Shown here: one piece after another, positions 7,263 to 16,637 of the stretch
How positions within the stretch are numbered: position 1 is the first letter of the stretch
Layout: every line of letters starts with the position of its first letter
Origin: Mycobacterium bourgelatii
Lineage (GTDB): Bacteria; Actinomycetota; Actinomycetes; Mycobacteriales; Mycobacteriaceae
DNA length: 64,000 nt
Direction of reading: 5' to 3'
Assembly (NCBI RefSeq): GCF_010723575.1
Contig: NZ_BLKZ01000001.1
Span: 5,753,466 to 5,817,465 of the forward strand
Made by a program: the position numbers and the translations under genes
Notes under the pieces: model-generated
Seen by the model: the letters and a program-made list of their open reading frames with translations, nothing else
What the model was told of the DNA's origin: nothing
The model's database searches: none

Positions 7263-8936
7263 CTATCCGCGCGCGGTACCCACCGACTCGTCCTGCGAGA
7301 CCGGTGGAATTGTATTACCCGGACCCGCAACAGATTTAGCGCCGCTAGCGCCGCGGCCTCTACGCCGACGCACCAAGTCCAGTTGCTCTCCGTCGCGGCC
7401 GGGGGCAAGGATCGTGACGAAAACCGATGCCACCGCAACGATGACGGCCATCACCAGGTAGGAGTTGTTGGTGGCGGCGACGAACGCCTCCTTGCTTCGC
7501 TCGGCGAGTTGCAGTCCATCCGGACCGAGTTGATGGGCGACGGCAAGGGCTTTCGCCAACGAGTCGGACGCCGGACCACGCACCGGTTCGGGCAGGCCGA
7601 CCAGCGCTCCCGCGACGTGATGGTGGTAGCTGCTGGCGAGTATCGAACCGGCCAAGGCGATGCCCATCGCGCCGCCGACCTCCCGGGTGGCGTCGTTGAC
7701 CGCGGACGCGACACCCTGCTTCTGGTCGGGCGCTGCGGTCATGATCGCCGATGTTGTTGGCGCCGTGCATAATCCGAAACCGGTACTGATCACCAGCAGC
7801 GGCCAGCACACCTCGAGATACGACGAGTCGGCCGTCAGCGTGCGCATGCACAAGAAGCCGGCCGCAACCAGCACCATGCTGGCGAACACCACCGTCCGCA
7901 GCCCGAGTTTCGGCAGGTACCACGATGACAGCGCGGAAAGGCTCAGCAGCGGGATCGCCATGGGACTCAACGCAACTGCCGCGGCAAGCGCCGAGTAGCC
8001 GAGCACCTGCTGCAGGTACTGCGTGACGAGAAAGAACAACGCGAACGTGGCCAGATAGACCACGGTGATGACCGCGGAGCCGGTGCCAAAGTACGGGTCG
8101 CGGAACAGGCGGATGTCCAGTAGCGGATGGCGGCGGCGAAGCTCGATGACGCCGAAAACCACCGCGAGCACCACTCCCCCGACGAGGCAGGCGAGCACGC
8201 GCGGGTCGGCCCAGCCGTGGGCGGGCGCCTCTAGGATGCCGAACACGAACACCGCGAGCGCCGCCCCAATTGTTGCGGCGCCGGGCACGTCCAGTCGTGG
8301 CGCCGTGCTGTCGCGCGACTCGGCAATCGTCAGGGTCAGCAACAACAGCACCAATCCGGCGATCGAGAGCGTCCAGAAAATCGACCTCCAGTCGAAGACC
8401 TCAATCAGCAAACCGGTGCCGACCAGGCCGAACACGCCTCCAGACCCCGCGACCCCGGCCCACACCCCGACCGCCTTCGTGCGCTCGGCGGGCGGGTACG
8501 CGGCCGTCAACAACGACAACGTCGCGGGCATGACGAACGCCGCACCCGCGCCCGCCATCGCTCGGGCGGCAATGATCTGGCTGGGGCTGTCCAGGAGCAG
8601 CGGCGCCGCCGAAGCGACCGAGAATATGGCGAGGCCGACGAGCAGCGCGCTGCGGCGCCCGTATCGGTCGCCGATGGCACCGGCCGGCAACACCAAGCAC
8701 GCCAGCAGCAGGGTGTAGCTATCGACGATCCAGGTCAGCTGGGTCTGAGTCGCCGATGTCGCTGCGGCGATGCCGCTCAGCGCCGTATTCAGGGCGACCA
8801 TCGAGGCGATGACGAGGGCCACCCCGGCGCAAGCAATGAACAGAGTCCAGCCTCGGCGCGCCGCGGACCCGTGCGCAAAGGTGTCGGTGGTCGACTGTTC
8901 GAAACGCTTGGCAGCCCTGACCGCGATACCGGGCAT
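7263..8936 (-). CDS. MFS drug/H+ antiporter, DHA2 (EmrB/QacA) family
   Basis: A 557-residue integral membrane protein with about 14 predicted transmembrane helices, matching the 14-TMS DHA2 family. It carries GDRYGRRSALL (the loop 2-3 motif A) and the motif C-like run GSGGVFGLVGTGLL in helix 5. Proteins of this type export drugs, dyes or lipids in exchange for protons. The last 30 residues are a basic cytosolic tail. A triple-half-site operator lies just upstream (8970-8995). Two tiny ORFs and a hydrolase follow on the same strand. Confidence 0.9.
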   Translation of the reverse strand: MPGIAVRAAKRFEQSTTDTFAHGSAARRGWTLFIACAGVALVIASMVALNTALSGIAAATSATQTQLTWIVDSYTLLLACLVLPAGAIGDRYGRRSALLVGLAIFSVASAAPLLLDSPSQIIAARAMAGAGAAFVMPATLSLLTAAYPPAERTKAVGVWAGVAGSGGVFGLVGTGLLIEVFDWRSIFWTLSIAGLVLLLLTLTIAESRDSTAPRLDVPGAATIGAALAVFVFGILEAPAHGWADPRVLACLVGGVVLAVVFGVIELRRRHPLLDIRLFRDPYFGTGSAVITVVYLATFALFFLVTQYLQQVLGYSALAAAVALSPMAIPLLSLSALSSWYLPKLGLRTVVFASMVLVAAGFLCMRTLTADSSYLEVCWPLLVISTGFGLCTAPTTSAIMTAAPDQKQGVASAVNDATREVGGAMGIALAGSILASSYHHHVAGALVGLPEPVRGPASDSLAKALAVAHQLGPDGLQLAERSKEAFVAATNNSYLVMAVIVAVASVFVTILAPGRDGEQLDLVRRRRGRGASGAKSVAGPGNTIPPVSQDESVGTARG

Positions 8937-8969
8937 CGACCCTCCCCTTGGCGCTACCGAGGAACCAAA

Positions 8970-8995
8970 CGAGACTATCGGTCTCGGAGCGAGAC
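8970..8995. promoter_or_regulatory. Candidate TetR-type operator with three CGAGAC half-sites
   Basis: CGAGAC (8970-8975), GTCTCG (8981-8986) and CGAGAC (8990-8995) alternate in orientation, giving two overlapping inverted repeats with 5-bp and 3-bp spacers. The array lies 34-59 bp upstream of the MFS start and overlaps the expected promoter. Repeated half-sites of this kind before efflux pumps usually bind a TetR or MarR repressor. The nearest regulator gene is the HTH protein at 9071-9472. Confidence 0.5.
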
Positions 8996-9070
8996 TAACA
9001 GTCCTGATACCCGTCAGACTCCGAGGGAAAACGTGATCGATCCGCGGGCCGCGAGGCCTTGACGACGACT

Positions 9071-9472
9071 TCAGTTGGCCGGCGCCGGGACCGCCGACAT
9101 CTGCAGGATCGCGCTAGCCCAGGGCGTGTCGGGCTCCCGCGAGTCGATGTAGCGCCGCACCCCTTCGTTGCCCAGCATCGCCGATCCGGCCTGCTCCATG
9201 TATTGGCGCATTTCGGCGAGGTCGAGCAGGATCAGTTCGTCCTCTCCGCGCCAGCCGAAGGCGATTTGCAGGACGCGTGCGGACAACCCAAGGGACTCGG
9301 CCAGCGCGCTCAACTCGGCATAGTTGGGGAAGTCGTCCGCGTCCTTCCGACGGGAGTAGGTCGCTTTTGCCAAGTTCAGGGCGGAACCGATTTCACTGTC
9401 TGGAACATCGCGGTTCAGCAGCCACTCAAGAACACGTGCCAGATCCTTACCAGCACGATTCCGACGTGACAT
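9071..9472 (-). CDS. Helix-turn-helix DNA-binding protein
   Basis: 133 residues. The N-terminal half (about 10-65) reads as a helix-turn-helix unit: VPDSEIGSALNLAKATYSRRKDADDFP followed by the helical ELSALAESLGL. It resembles the phage-repressor-like XRE proteins common in mycobacteria. ATG 9472 is chosen because homology begins there; the frame runs 12 residues further upstream. It may control the neighbouring MFS operon or the divergent exported protein, or itself through the inverted repeat at 9556. None of this is shown directly. Confidence 0.75.
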   Translation of the reverse strand: MSRRNRAGKDLARVLEWLLNRDVPDSEIGSALNLAKATYSRRKDADDFPNYAELSALAESLGLSARVLQIAFGWRGEDELILLDLAEMRQYMEQAGSAMLGNEGVRRYIDSREPDTPWASAILQMSAVPAPAN

Positions 9473-9555
9473 TCCACACACAGTAGTTGGCAAGCATCTA
9501 ACAGTCAATCATGCCGATCTTGATCAACAGAACGCGTGTTGCGCATCACGGCTTC

Positions 9556-9580
9556 ATTTTAGGAACCAAAGAACTAAAAT
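9556..9580. promoter_or_regulatory. Inverted repeat ATTTTAG-N11-CTAAAAT
   Basis: A perfect 7-bp inverted repeat with an 11-bp spacer lies between the divergent HTH gene (start 9472) and the exported-protein gene (start 9662). Its low GC content stands out. Spacing of the half-sites (centre to centre about 18 bp) is wide for a simple HTH dimer, so it may also include promoter elements. It is a candidate autoregulatory site of the HTH protein. Confidence 0.35.
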
Positions 9581-9661
9581 TCTGACCTGGAGGATTCAAA
9601 CGGCACGCAGGGACGCATGAAGGAGCCCCGACCCGAGCGGATCCGGCCACCAGGAGACGCC

Positions 9662-10015
9662 ATGACGCACCCACCACATTCAGCCACTCGGTCGCTCTCG
9701 AGCCTGGTGATCAGCGCCGCGACAGCGGCGGCGTTGGGAGCGGCGACCCTGACGGCAGGTAATGCGCGCGCTGAGGTAACCAATGCTTCCTACGAACTCG
9801 GCTACTCGCACGCCGTCGCCGAAGTTCAAGACACCGCCGCCCATATGCGGGCGGAGGGTTTCGATCTGGCCGACATCGTCATCTCCAGACGCATTCCGGC
9901 GTGGTGCGCCAGGGAGGCGGCGGAAGTGCAGGGGCTGGGATTGGACAGGGCGGACTTCTTCCGCGGCTGCACGGACGGCATGATGACCATGGTCGAAATC
10001 GGCGTCGCGTACTGA
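9662..10015 (+). CDS. Small exported protein of unknown function
   Basis: A 117-residue precursor with a Sec signal peptide (hydrophobic core LVISAATAAALGAATLTAG, probable cleavage after ARA near residue 38). The mature part of about 80 residues is helical, with two Cys residues (WCAREA and RGCTDG) likely to pair outside the cytoplasm. ATG 9662 has CCAGGAGACGCC just upstream; an in-frame ATG at 9617 would hide the signal peptide. It ends 9 bp before the convergent kinase gene. The family is not recognised. Confidence 0.8.
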   Translation: MTHPPHSATRSLSSLVISAATAAALGAATLTAGNARAEVTNASYELGYSHAVAEVQDTAAHMRAEGFDLADIVISRRIPAWCAREAAEVQGLGLDRADFFRGCTDGMMTMVEIGVAY

Positions 10016-10024
10016 GATTCGCGT

Positions 10025-12487
10025 TCAGCCACCCGTGCGGGTGAATGTCATCTGGTAGTCGCCACCCTTGCACGCGCTACCGGTCTCATCTTTGAAGCCG
10101 GAGCCTTTGAGCTCCGTGATCGGGTCCGCATGCGGTTCGGGAAGCGGGAAGGTTCCGGTGATTTTGACATGGGACGTTCCGCCGGCCGGGCATGATGCGT
10201 CGTACTCGTCATCTCTCGTCCAGACATTGTTGGCGAATTGCAGCAGCTGAGTCCCTTCTCCGCCACTCCTGACGAACCGACTCAAGCAACGTTCGCCGGA
10301 ACGTACGCAGATGGTGTCGACGGTGTAGTCCGCCTCCTGCGGCCGAGGCGCTGACGGGCCGGTATAGGTCGTCAGCAAATGGTAATTGCCGTGCAGTCCT
10401 TGCGCCGGGGACACCACACGGGGCGGCTGGTCGTCCGGATTGCCCAGGCTGGCCACACCGGCGTCGCCAGTGCGGGTGAACGTCACCTTTCGCTTGCTGT
10501 AGCAGTCCAGCGAATCCGTTATCCATTCGCCTTCCAACTTGCCGTCAGCCCGTGGTTGCAGCCAGACGTAGTTCCATTTCTCTATCGCCTTGTTGTTGCA
10601 GGTCCCGCCCTCCAGGACGATCGCGATCCAGCGTCCTCGTACGTCGTCGAAGGTCAGATTGGGTGTGTGGTTGTAGCCCCCACCCTTTCTCGATGCGGTG
10701 GCGACGCACCCCGCGTGGTTGCACGATGAGCGGACCACCCACGTCTCTTTACTCGGGGGATCGGAGTTGGGCACTTCCTTCCCGGACAACGAGAGCTTCG
10801 GGCCGAAGTCAGCCGCGTAAAGACCGGTGAATGTTCCGGCATTCTGGTTCGCCTGGGAAGTCGTCGTCGGGCTGGCCGCCGACGGGACGGAATCACCGCC
10901 GCCGCTCGTCAGCAGGAAAGCGATGACAACGCCGACGACCGTAACCAGGGCGGCCGCGCCCACCACCATCAGCCAGGCGCGGCGGCCATCCTTGGCGGGC
11001 GGCGGAGTTTGAGACGCATCTTCTGGGACGCCGTCAGGCCCGGGCCATGGGACCGGCGTCACCTGGTCGTCGGGTGGCCGATACAACGTCGGGTCGCTGG
11101 CGGGATCGTCACCCGACGGACGGAACACGGTCGGTTCGCTCGAAGACGGGCTGGCCAGCGGAGTGAAATGATTCGGATCGCTCGCCGGCCGGCGCATCGT
11201 CGGCGGAGCGAACTGGTTCGGATCGCTCGACGGCCGACGCACAGTGGGCGGAGCGTACTGGTTCGGATCGGTGGGCGGGCGTCGTTCCGAGTGCGGGACG
11301 TACTGGTTCGGGTCGGAGGCCGGCCTCCGGGGCGATGACCCGGGCGGCGGCGGTTGCGGCGGGACGTACTGATTCGGATCCGACGACGGCCGCCGGGGCG
11401 ATTGCGGCGACCCGGGCGGCGGCGGTTGCGGCGGGACGTACTGATTCGGATCCGACGACGGCCGACGGGACGATTGCGGCGACCCAGGCGGTGGGTACTG
11501 ACTCGGGTCGGAAGGATGACGACGTCTGGTGGTCGGCGGGTACTGATTCGGGTCGGTGGGGGGACGGCGCGGACCCCCCGGCGGCAAGACGTTCTGCGGC
11601 CGGCCAGGCGGAATCCGTTGCGGCGGGGGGCGTTTGATGGGATCGGACCGGACCGCAGGCGCCTTGCGCGTCCCGGTACCCGAGATCGCATCCTTTGCCG
11701 CGGCGGCCATCTCGGTCACCGTCGCGTAGCGGTCTTCGGGGTTCTTGGCCATGGCCTTGGCAATGACGTCGTCGATCTCGCGCGGCAGGCCGCGTCGCAT
11801 GACCGACGGCCGGGGCGGCGGTTTCGACAGGTGCCCCCCGATCTGTTGTTCAAGACTGTCGCCGGGGAAGGGATGGCTACCGGTAAGGCACTCGTGCAGA
11901 ACGCATCCCAACGCGTAGGTGTCTCCGCGCGGGTCGGTTTGGCCGGTGGTGACTCGCTCCGGCGGCATGTATGCCCAGGTGCCGATCACGTTGCCGGTGC
12001 CGGTCATCGACGCTTCACCCTGTGCCCGGGCGATGCCGAAATCGATCAGGTAGGCAAAGTCGTCCTCGGTGACCAGGATGTTGGACGGTTTGACGTCGCG
12101 GTGCACCAACCCGATCCGGTGAGCGGATCGCAGCGCCGACGCCACCTGGGTAATGATGTTCACCGCACGTTCCGGGTCCAGCACCCCGTTGGCGATGATC
12201 GCCTGCAAATCCCGGCCGTGGACGAGTCGCATGTCCACATAAAGACGGCCGTCGATTTCACCGAAATGGTGAATCGGTACCACATGGGGGTCGTTGAGCC
12301 CGGCCGCCGCCAGAGCCTCCCGCCGAAAACGCTCTATAAAGGTTGGGTCGTTGGCCAGGTTCACCGGCAGCACTTTTACGGCGACGACGCGCTGGGTCTC
12401 GGTGTCATAGGCGCGCCACACCTCGCCCATGCCACCGCGACCAATCAGCTCGATCAGCCGATATCGGCCGAACGGCGTCCCATCCAC
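10025..12487 (-). CDS. Transmembrane Ser/Thr protein kinase with proline-rich repeats
   Basis: 820 residues in a Pkn-type layout. The N-terminal kinase domain (about 8-265) holds GRGGMG (16-21), Lys38, HRDVKPSN (129-136, catalytic Asp131), DFG (149-151), activation-loop Thr162/Thr164 and PPE (175-177). A juxtamembrane region (about 275-490) holds eight imperfect repeats of the form RRPSSDPNQYVPP. A single helix (about 515-540) is followed by an extracytoplasmic domain of about 270 residues with several Cys pairs, probably ligand-sensing. The GTG at 12487 follows GAGGGGGGCGGA. It resembles PknF or similar membrane kinases, but I cannot name an ortholog. It is convergent with the small exported gene. 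Confidence 0.92.
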   Translation of the reverse strand: MDGTPFGRYRLIELIGRGGMGEVWRAYDTETQRVVAVKVLPVNLANDPTFIERFRREALAAAGLNDPHVVPIHHFGEIDGRLYVDMRLVHGRDLQAIIANGVLDPERAVNIITQVASALRSAHRIGLVHRDVKPSNILVTEDDFAYLIDFGIARAQGEASMTGTGNVIGTWAYMPPERVTTGQTDPRGDTYALGCVLHECLTGSHPFPGDSLEQQIGGHLSKPPPRPSVMRRGLPREIDDVIAKAMAKNPEDRYATVTEMAAAAKDAISGTGTRKAPAVRSDPIKRPPPQRIPPGRPQNVLPPGGPRRPPTDPNQYPPTTRRRHPSDPSQYPPPGSPQSSRRPSSDPNQYVPPQPPPPGSPQSPRRPSSDPNQYVPPQPPPPGSSPRRPASDPNQYVPHSERRPPTDPNQYAPPTVRRPSSDPNQFAPPTMRRPASDPNHFTPLASPSSSEPTVFRPSGDDPASDPTLYRPPDDQVTPVPWPGPDGVPEDASQTPPPAKDGRRAWLMVVGAAALVTVVGVVIAFLLTSGGGDSVPSAASPTTTSQANQNAGTFTGLYAADFGPKLSLSGKEVPNSDPPSKETWVVRSSCNHAGCVATASRKGGGYNHTPNLTFDDVRGRWIAIVLEGGTCNNKAIEKWNYVWLQPRADGKLEGEWITDSLDCYSKRKVTFTRTGDAGVASLGNPDDQPPRVVSPAQGLHGNYHLLTTYTGPSAPRPQEADYTVDTICVRSGERCLSRFVRSGGEGTQLLQFANNVWTRDDEYDASCPAGGTSHVKITGTFPLPEPHADPITELKGSGFKDETGSACKGGDYQMTFTRTGG

Positions 12488-12726
12488 TCCGCCCCCCTCA
12501 GCGAGAGTCGAAAATAGTTAGCAAACTTACAATAAGTCCGCTCACCTCCCCAGCGCTAAAAGAATTCTGAAGCCAAGCATGTACCGGCGCCAGCGGACCA
12601 TTTGGCGATAGTCTCGGATTTTGCCGCTATGTGGTGGCAACGAGCCTCCTGGACGGGTCTTCCCTAAGAAGTTGGTGGAAGCGCGACCGGCCCCGGCGTA
12701 GCGGCTGTTAGCTAAGGGGGCGCTAG
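12488..12726. other. Divergent intergenic region, no gene seen
   Basis: This stretch separates the kinase (minus) from the patatin-like gene (plus) and presumably carries both promoters. I found no supported ORF, RNA or clear repeat in it. The part nearest the kinase start is AT-richer than its surroundings. Confidence 0.5.
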
Positions 12727-15700
12727 ATGGCGTTCGATCAGGCGGCGGCAAACCCGTCCCGGCCGACCCAATCGACAATGGAACTCCGACTGGCCACGAC
12801 CATGACCGGCGGGGTCAGCCTTGCAATCTGGATGGCCGGGGTGGCCCGGGAGATCAACCTGCTCGCGCAGGCGTCGCAGTGGCGTCGGGCCGGGGAACGC
12901 ACCACACAGACAGAACTGAGTCCACCAGCGGAAGCCTCCCTGCGGCTGTACTTGGAACTCCTCGAAATGCTGGACACGATCGTCGACGTCGACGTGTTGT
13001 CCGGAACCAGCGCGGGCGGCATCAACGCGGCATTGCTTGCGTCGTCCCGAGTTTCGGGTGCCGACCTGGGCGGTCTTCGCGACCTCTGGCTCGATCTCGG
13101 CGCACTGTCCGATTTGATCCGAAACCCGCGAGACGACTACACCCCTTCGCTGTTGTACGGCGACGAAAGGATGTTCAAGTCACTGGCGGAGGAGATTCCG
13201 CGACTCCGGCCCGGGCCGTTCCCCCCGACCGTGTTTTCCGAAGAAGCCCACATCTCAACGACCTTGTATGTCACCACCACGCTGCTCGACGGAGAGACAA
13301 GCAGATTCACCGACTCGTTCGGGACGTTGGTGCAAGACGTCGACCGCCGGGGTGTCTTCACCTTCACCGACAGCCAACTCACCGAGACGGGCACGGCACC
13401 GGTGTTGGCGCTGGCATTGGCGGCACGCAGCTCGGCTTCGTTCCCCGTCGCCTTCGAGCCCTCCTTCGTGCCGTTTACCGAGGGAACGCCCGCCACCGAC
13501 AAGGTGCCGGCCCGGCCGCCGATGCAGCCCTACGCCAACACCACCCGGGCGCATTGGGTGGCCGACGGCGGCTTGCTGGACAACCGCCCGATCGGCGTTC
13601 TGCTCAGGCGCATCTTCGATCGTCGCGCCGGACGACAGGTGCGCCGGGTGTTGCTGTTCGTGGTCCCGTCGGCGGGCCCGTCGCCAGACCCGGCGGAAGA
13701 GCCGCCGGCGGACGACATCGACGCGCCGCTCGGACTGGTCGAAGCACTGCTGAAGAACCTGGGGGCACTCACCACCCAATCCATCGCGGCCGACCTGCGA
13801 GCGATCCGCTCCCACCAGGACCGCATGGAGGCGCGAACGGAAACCAAACTGCGCCTCGCCGAGCTTGCCGCGAACCTGCGGAACGACGGGCGGCTGCTCA
13901 CCTCGTCGCTGTTGGCCGACTATGAAACGCGCGAGGCGACCAACCATGCGCACCAACTCACCGACGCGCTGCTGCGCCAGCTCGGCACCTGGCCGCCGGC
14001 GTCGAGCGCGCTGGCCGAGAGCATTCCGGAGCACTGGCAAGACGAACTCAAGATCGGCGGCGATGCCGAGAAGGTGTGCCGCCGGCGCGTAGCGGGGTCG
14101 GTTCTGAGTCGTTGGTCCGCGCCTGGCCGCCCGCTTCCCGACAGTCCAGCCGAATTCGCCCGGTACGGCCAACCGGCCTACGACCTGGCAAAGGGGTGTG
14201 CGATCGCCGTCGTCAGTGCGGCGTACCAACTTGCCCAATCCCCAGCGCAAATCACCGAATTGACGAATCTGACCTACGGAATCCACGCCGCGTGCCCACC
14301 GCCCGAACCCGTCGATCTGGTTCGGCTGGTGCGAAACGTATGCACCGACAAGGCCATTCGCCAAGGCTCGATTGGCGACGCCGCGCACCAACTTGCCGAG
14401 ACATACCTGGAGCACGCGCGGGTGCAGGAGGAGTCGTGGCACAAACTCGGCGGGGTCTTGTCCCGCGGTTACCGCACATTGCAGCGACTTGCCGACGGGC
14501 TTGCCGATAGCGCTGGGGCACAACGCGGTTCACTGCTGCAACGGAGGCATACCGCCGCCGGTCAGCTGGCGACGTATCTGCGCTACCTGGGGCCGGAGGC
14601 CGATCCGTCAGCCATGGCGGGGAAGCTGTTCGACCTGGCGACCACGCAGCGCGCGATGCTGCCGGCAGAGGACGACATCGACCAGTCCGTGGAGCTGGTG
14701 CAGGTGAGCGCGGACACCCGAAGTCTCCTTGCGCCGGTATACGAGACGGCGCAACAGAAGCTCACCGGTATGCAGCTTCACCATTTCGGCGCCTTCTACA
14801 AGCGTTCGTGGCGGGCCAATGACTGGATGTGGGGCCGACTCGACGGGGCCGGCTGGCTGGTTCACGTGCTGCTGGACCCGCGTCGGGTGCGGTGGGTGGT
14901 TGAGGCACGCCGGGACGAACGTCGCCAATCCGCCGACGGCCGGGAGAGCGGCGCGCAGTGGTTCCTGCGTAGGCTCAAAGGGATTGCACAACTGGACTTT
15001 CCATCCTCCGGCCAGCACACAGTCGATGAACTGCTTAGCGAGCTAGCCTTCCTCGACGACCCGAAGGCGGAGATGCCGCCCAGCCTGCCCAAGACGTCGA
15101 TGTGGCTGGCCCAGGCGTGGCAGCAACACGTCCTGGACGAGGAACTCGATGCGCTGGCGAACACCGTGATCGACCCGGGTGAGCAACAACGGCCGGATTG
15201 GAGTCCACAGACCTCACAAGCCTGGGCCAAAGAGGTGCTGACGGCGACATCCCCCGACGCCAAATACGGGTTGCTGAACGACAATCCAGTCGCCAAGGAA
15301 ACCCTGGGCGGCGACTGGGGCTCGCCGCTGATGACAAGTACCGTGGCCAAAACCGCGGCTACCGGCGCCGGGGCGGTCCGGTCCATCCGAAAGTTGCCCG
15401 CGGCCGCTCGACCGCTGGTGGGTATTGTCCGAGCGCTGGCACTCGCTGGGTATCAGCTTGTGTCCTGGGCGAGAAGCACCGTCAGGCTGACCATTGGCGC
15501 CGCGTTACTCCTGGCCTTGGGCGTTGCGGCGGCACTTCAACCGGCAACGGCACTCGGGGTGATCGGTGTGCTGGTCGCGGTGGCCGGTGGCTATCTCATC
15601 GTGCGCAGGGCATGGTGGTCGTCCAACGCATTGCTCTGGGTCCTGTTGCCGTCATTCCTTGTCGGCGCGGGGCTTTCCCTGGCGATCAACCACGCCCTGT

Positions 15701-15810
15701 TCGGCGGTGACGCGCACTTGCCGGACTTACGGTGGTGGATCCGACTGGCCATCGTCGGCGGAATCGTCATGGTCATGGCGCTGATCGGCGCGACCAAGCC
15801 CAAGCGCTAG
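12727..15810 (+). CDS. Patatin-like phospholipase, TIGR03607/DUF3376 type
   Basis: 1027 residues. The patatin domain shows an oxyanion-type glycine stretch (TGGVSLAIWMAG, 27-38), the nucleophile motif GTSAGG with Ser95, and the catalytic Asp280 in DGG. Long helical regions follow, and the last about 120 residues contain several membrane-spanning segments. The layout matches the large actinobacterial patatin-related proteins with a DUF3376 region; from memory M. tuberculosis Rv3479 is of similar size and position. It would act as a Ser-Asp lipid acyl hydrolase anchored at the membrane. The start ATG follows AGGGGGCGCTAG. The substrate is unknown. Confidence 0.9.
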   Translation: MAFDQAAANPSRPTQSTMELRLATTMTGGVSLAIWMAGVAREINLLAQASQWRRAGERTTQTELSPPAEASLRLYLELLEMLDTIVDVDVLSGTSAGGINAALLASSRVSGADLGGLRDLWLDLGALSDLIRNPRDDYTPSLLYGDERMFKSLAEEIPRLRPGPFPPTVFSEEAHISTTLYVTTTLLDGETSRFTDSFGTLVQDVDRRGVFTFTDSQLTETGTAPVLALALAARSSASFPVAFEPSFVPFTEGTPATDKVPARPPMQPYANTTRAHWVADGGLLDNRPIGVLLRRIFDRRAGRQVRRVLLFVVPSAGPSPDPAEEPPADDIDAPLGLVEALLKNLGALTTQSIAADLRAIRSHQDRMEARTETKLRLAELAANLRNDGRLLTSSLLADYETREATNHAHQLTDALLRQLGTWPPASSALAESIPEHWQDELKIGGDAEKVCRRRVAGSVLSRWSAPGRPLPDSPAEFARYGQPAYDLAKGCAIAVVSAAYQLAQSPAQITELTNLTYGIHAACPPPEPVDLVRLVRNVCTDKAIRQGSIGDAAHQLAETYLEHARVQEESWHKLGGVLSRGYRTLQRLADGLADSAGAQRGSLLQRRHTAAGQLATYLRYLGPEADPSAMAGKLFDLATTQRAMLPAEDDIDQSVELVQVSADTRSLLAPVYETAQQKLTGMQLHHFGAFYKRSWRANDWMWGRLDGAGWLVHVLLDPRRVRWVVEARRDERRQSADGRESGAQWFLRRLKGIAQLDFPSSGQHTVDELLSELAFLDDPKAEMPPSLPKTSMWLAQAWQQHVLDEELDALANTVIDPGEQQRPDWSPQTSQAWAKEVLTATSPDAKYGLLNDNPVAKETLGGDWGSPLMTSTVAKTAATGAGAVRSIRKLPAAARPLVGIVRALALAGYQLVSWARSTVRLTIGAALLLALGVAAALQPATALGVIGVLVAVAGGYLIVRRAWWSSNALLWVLLPSFLVGAGLSLAINHALFGGDAHLPDLRWWIRLAIVGGIVMVMALIGATKPKR

Positions 15811-15829
15811 CGGCCGACTACAGGGCCGG

Positions 15830-16519
15830 CTACAGGGCGCGAACGCCGTTGTACAGCACCATCAAGCCGATGAGAACCAGAACGACGGCGACGAGCGCGG
15901 CGCTGTTCTCCTCCATCCACACCTTGAGTCGTTCCAACGGATCATCAAGCCGCGCACCGGCACCCGCATACGCGACGATGGGAATGATGACCGTCAACGA
16001 GGACATGACGACGAAGAACACGCCGGATATCCAATCGCTCGCCGCGCCCAGGCCGTTGGTGCCGATGCCCAAACCGGCCACCGCACAAATGATCAGCACC
16101 TCGGGGCGTACCACTGCGAGTACCGCGCCCGTCACGCCCGCGCGCGGTGGCGTCAGCCGACTGAACGAACTCATCCAGGCCGGAACGTGCGCGTGGTTGC
16201 GCCGCGTCACCCACCGGTAGATACCGAACACGATGAGCGCCGAACCGAGCACCACTCGCAGCCAGGATGCCCATGTCGGCGGTGAGTGGGTCAACCCGCT
16301 GAATTTGTCCGAAACAGAGATGAACGCCGCGGTCGCCGCGCCCAGGCCGAGCAGCCAGCCGCCCAGGAAGGCCAGACCGGTAGGCCGCGGCCGCGGTGCA
16401 TGCAAGACCAGCACCGCGGGGATGACCGTTATCGGCGAAGTCGCGATCACCAACGCGAGCGCGGTCAACCTGGTCAGCTCTGATCCCCAACTTGCCGTCA
16501 CGGCCGGTAATCCTCGCAT
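15830..16519 (-). CDS. GAP/SfLAP-family membrane protein (copy 2 of tandem pair)
   Basis: 229 residues with about six transmembrane helices. LALVIATSPITVIPAVLVL and APRPRPTGLAFLGGW are typical of the GAP (glycopeptidolipid-addressing) / sulfolipid-1-addressing protein family. These proteins promote translocation of surface glycolipids to the outer envelope together with MmpL exporters. It is clearly paralogous to the gene at 16638-17327, and identical stretches include TWASWLR-like and IVFGIYRWV-like segments. From memory Rv3481c occupies this position in M. tuberculosis. Spacing of 118 bp behind its paralog suggests one transcript. The ribosome site is poor. Confidence 0.85.
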   Translation of the reverse strand: MRGLPAVTASWGSELTRLTALALVIATSPITVIPAVLVLHAPRPRPTGLAFLGGWLLGLGAATAAFISVSDKFSGLTHSPPTWASWLRVVLGSALIVFGIYRWVTRRNHAHVPAWMSSFSRLTPPRAGVTGAVLAVVRPEVLIICAVAGLGIGTNGLGAASDWISGVFFVVMSSLTVIIPIVAYAGAGARLDDPLERLKVWMEENSAALVAVVLVLIGLMVLYNGVRAL

Positions 16520-16637
16520 CGGAGGCGGGCGAAGGCACTCATTTATTGCAGGCCGGGTTCAATGCGTCGGTGGCGCCGGCGCCGCCCACCGCAGTTCGCA
16601 AGGACGGACGCCACGGTGACAACCCCGGGCCGCATCT

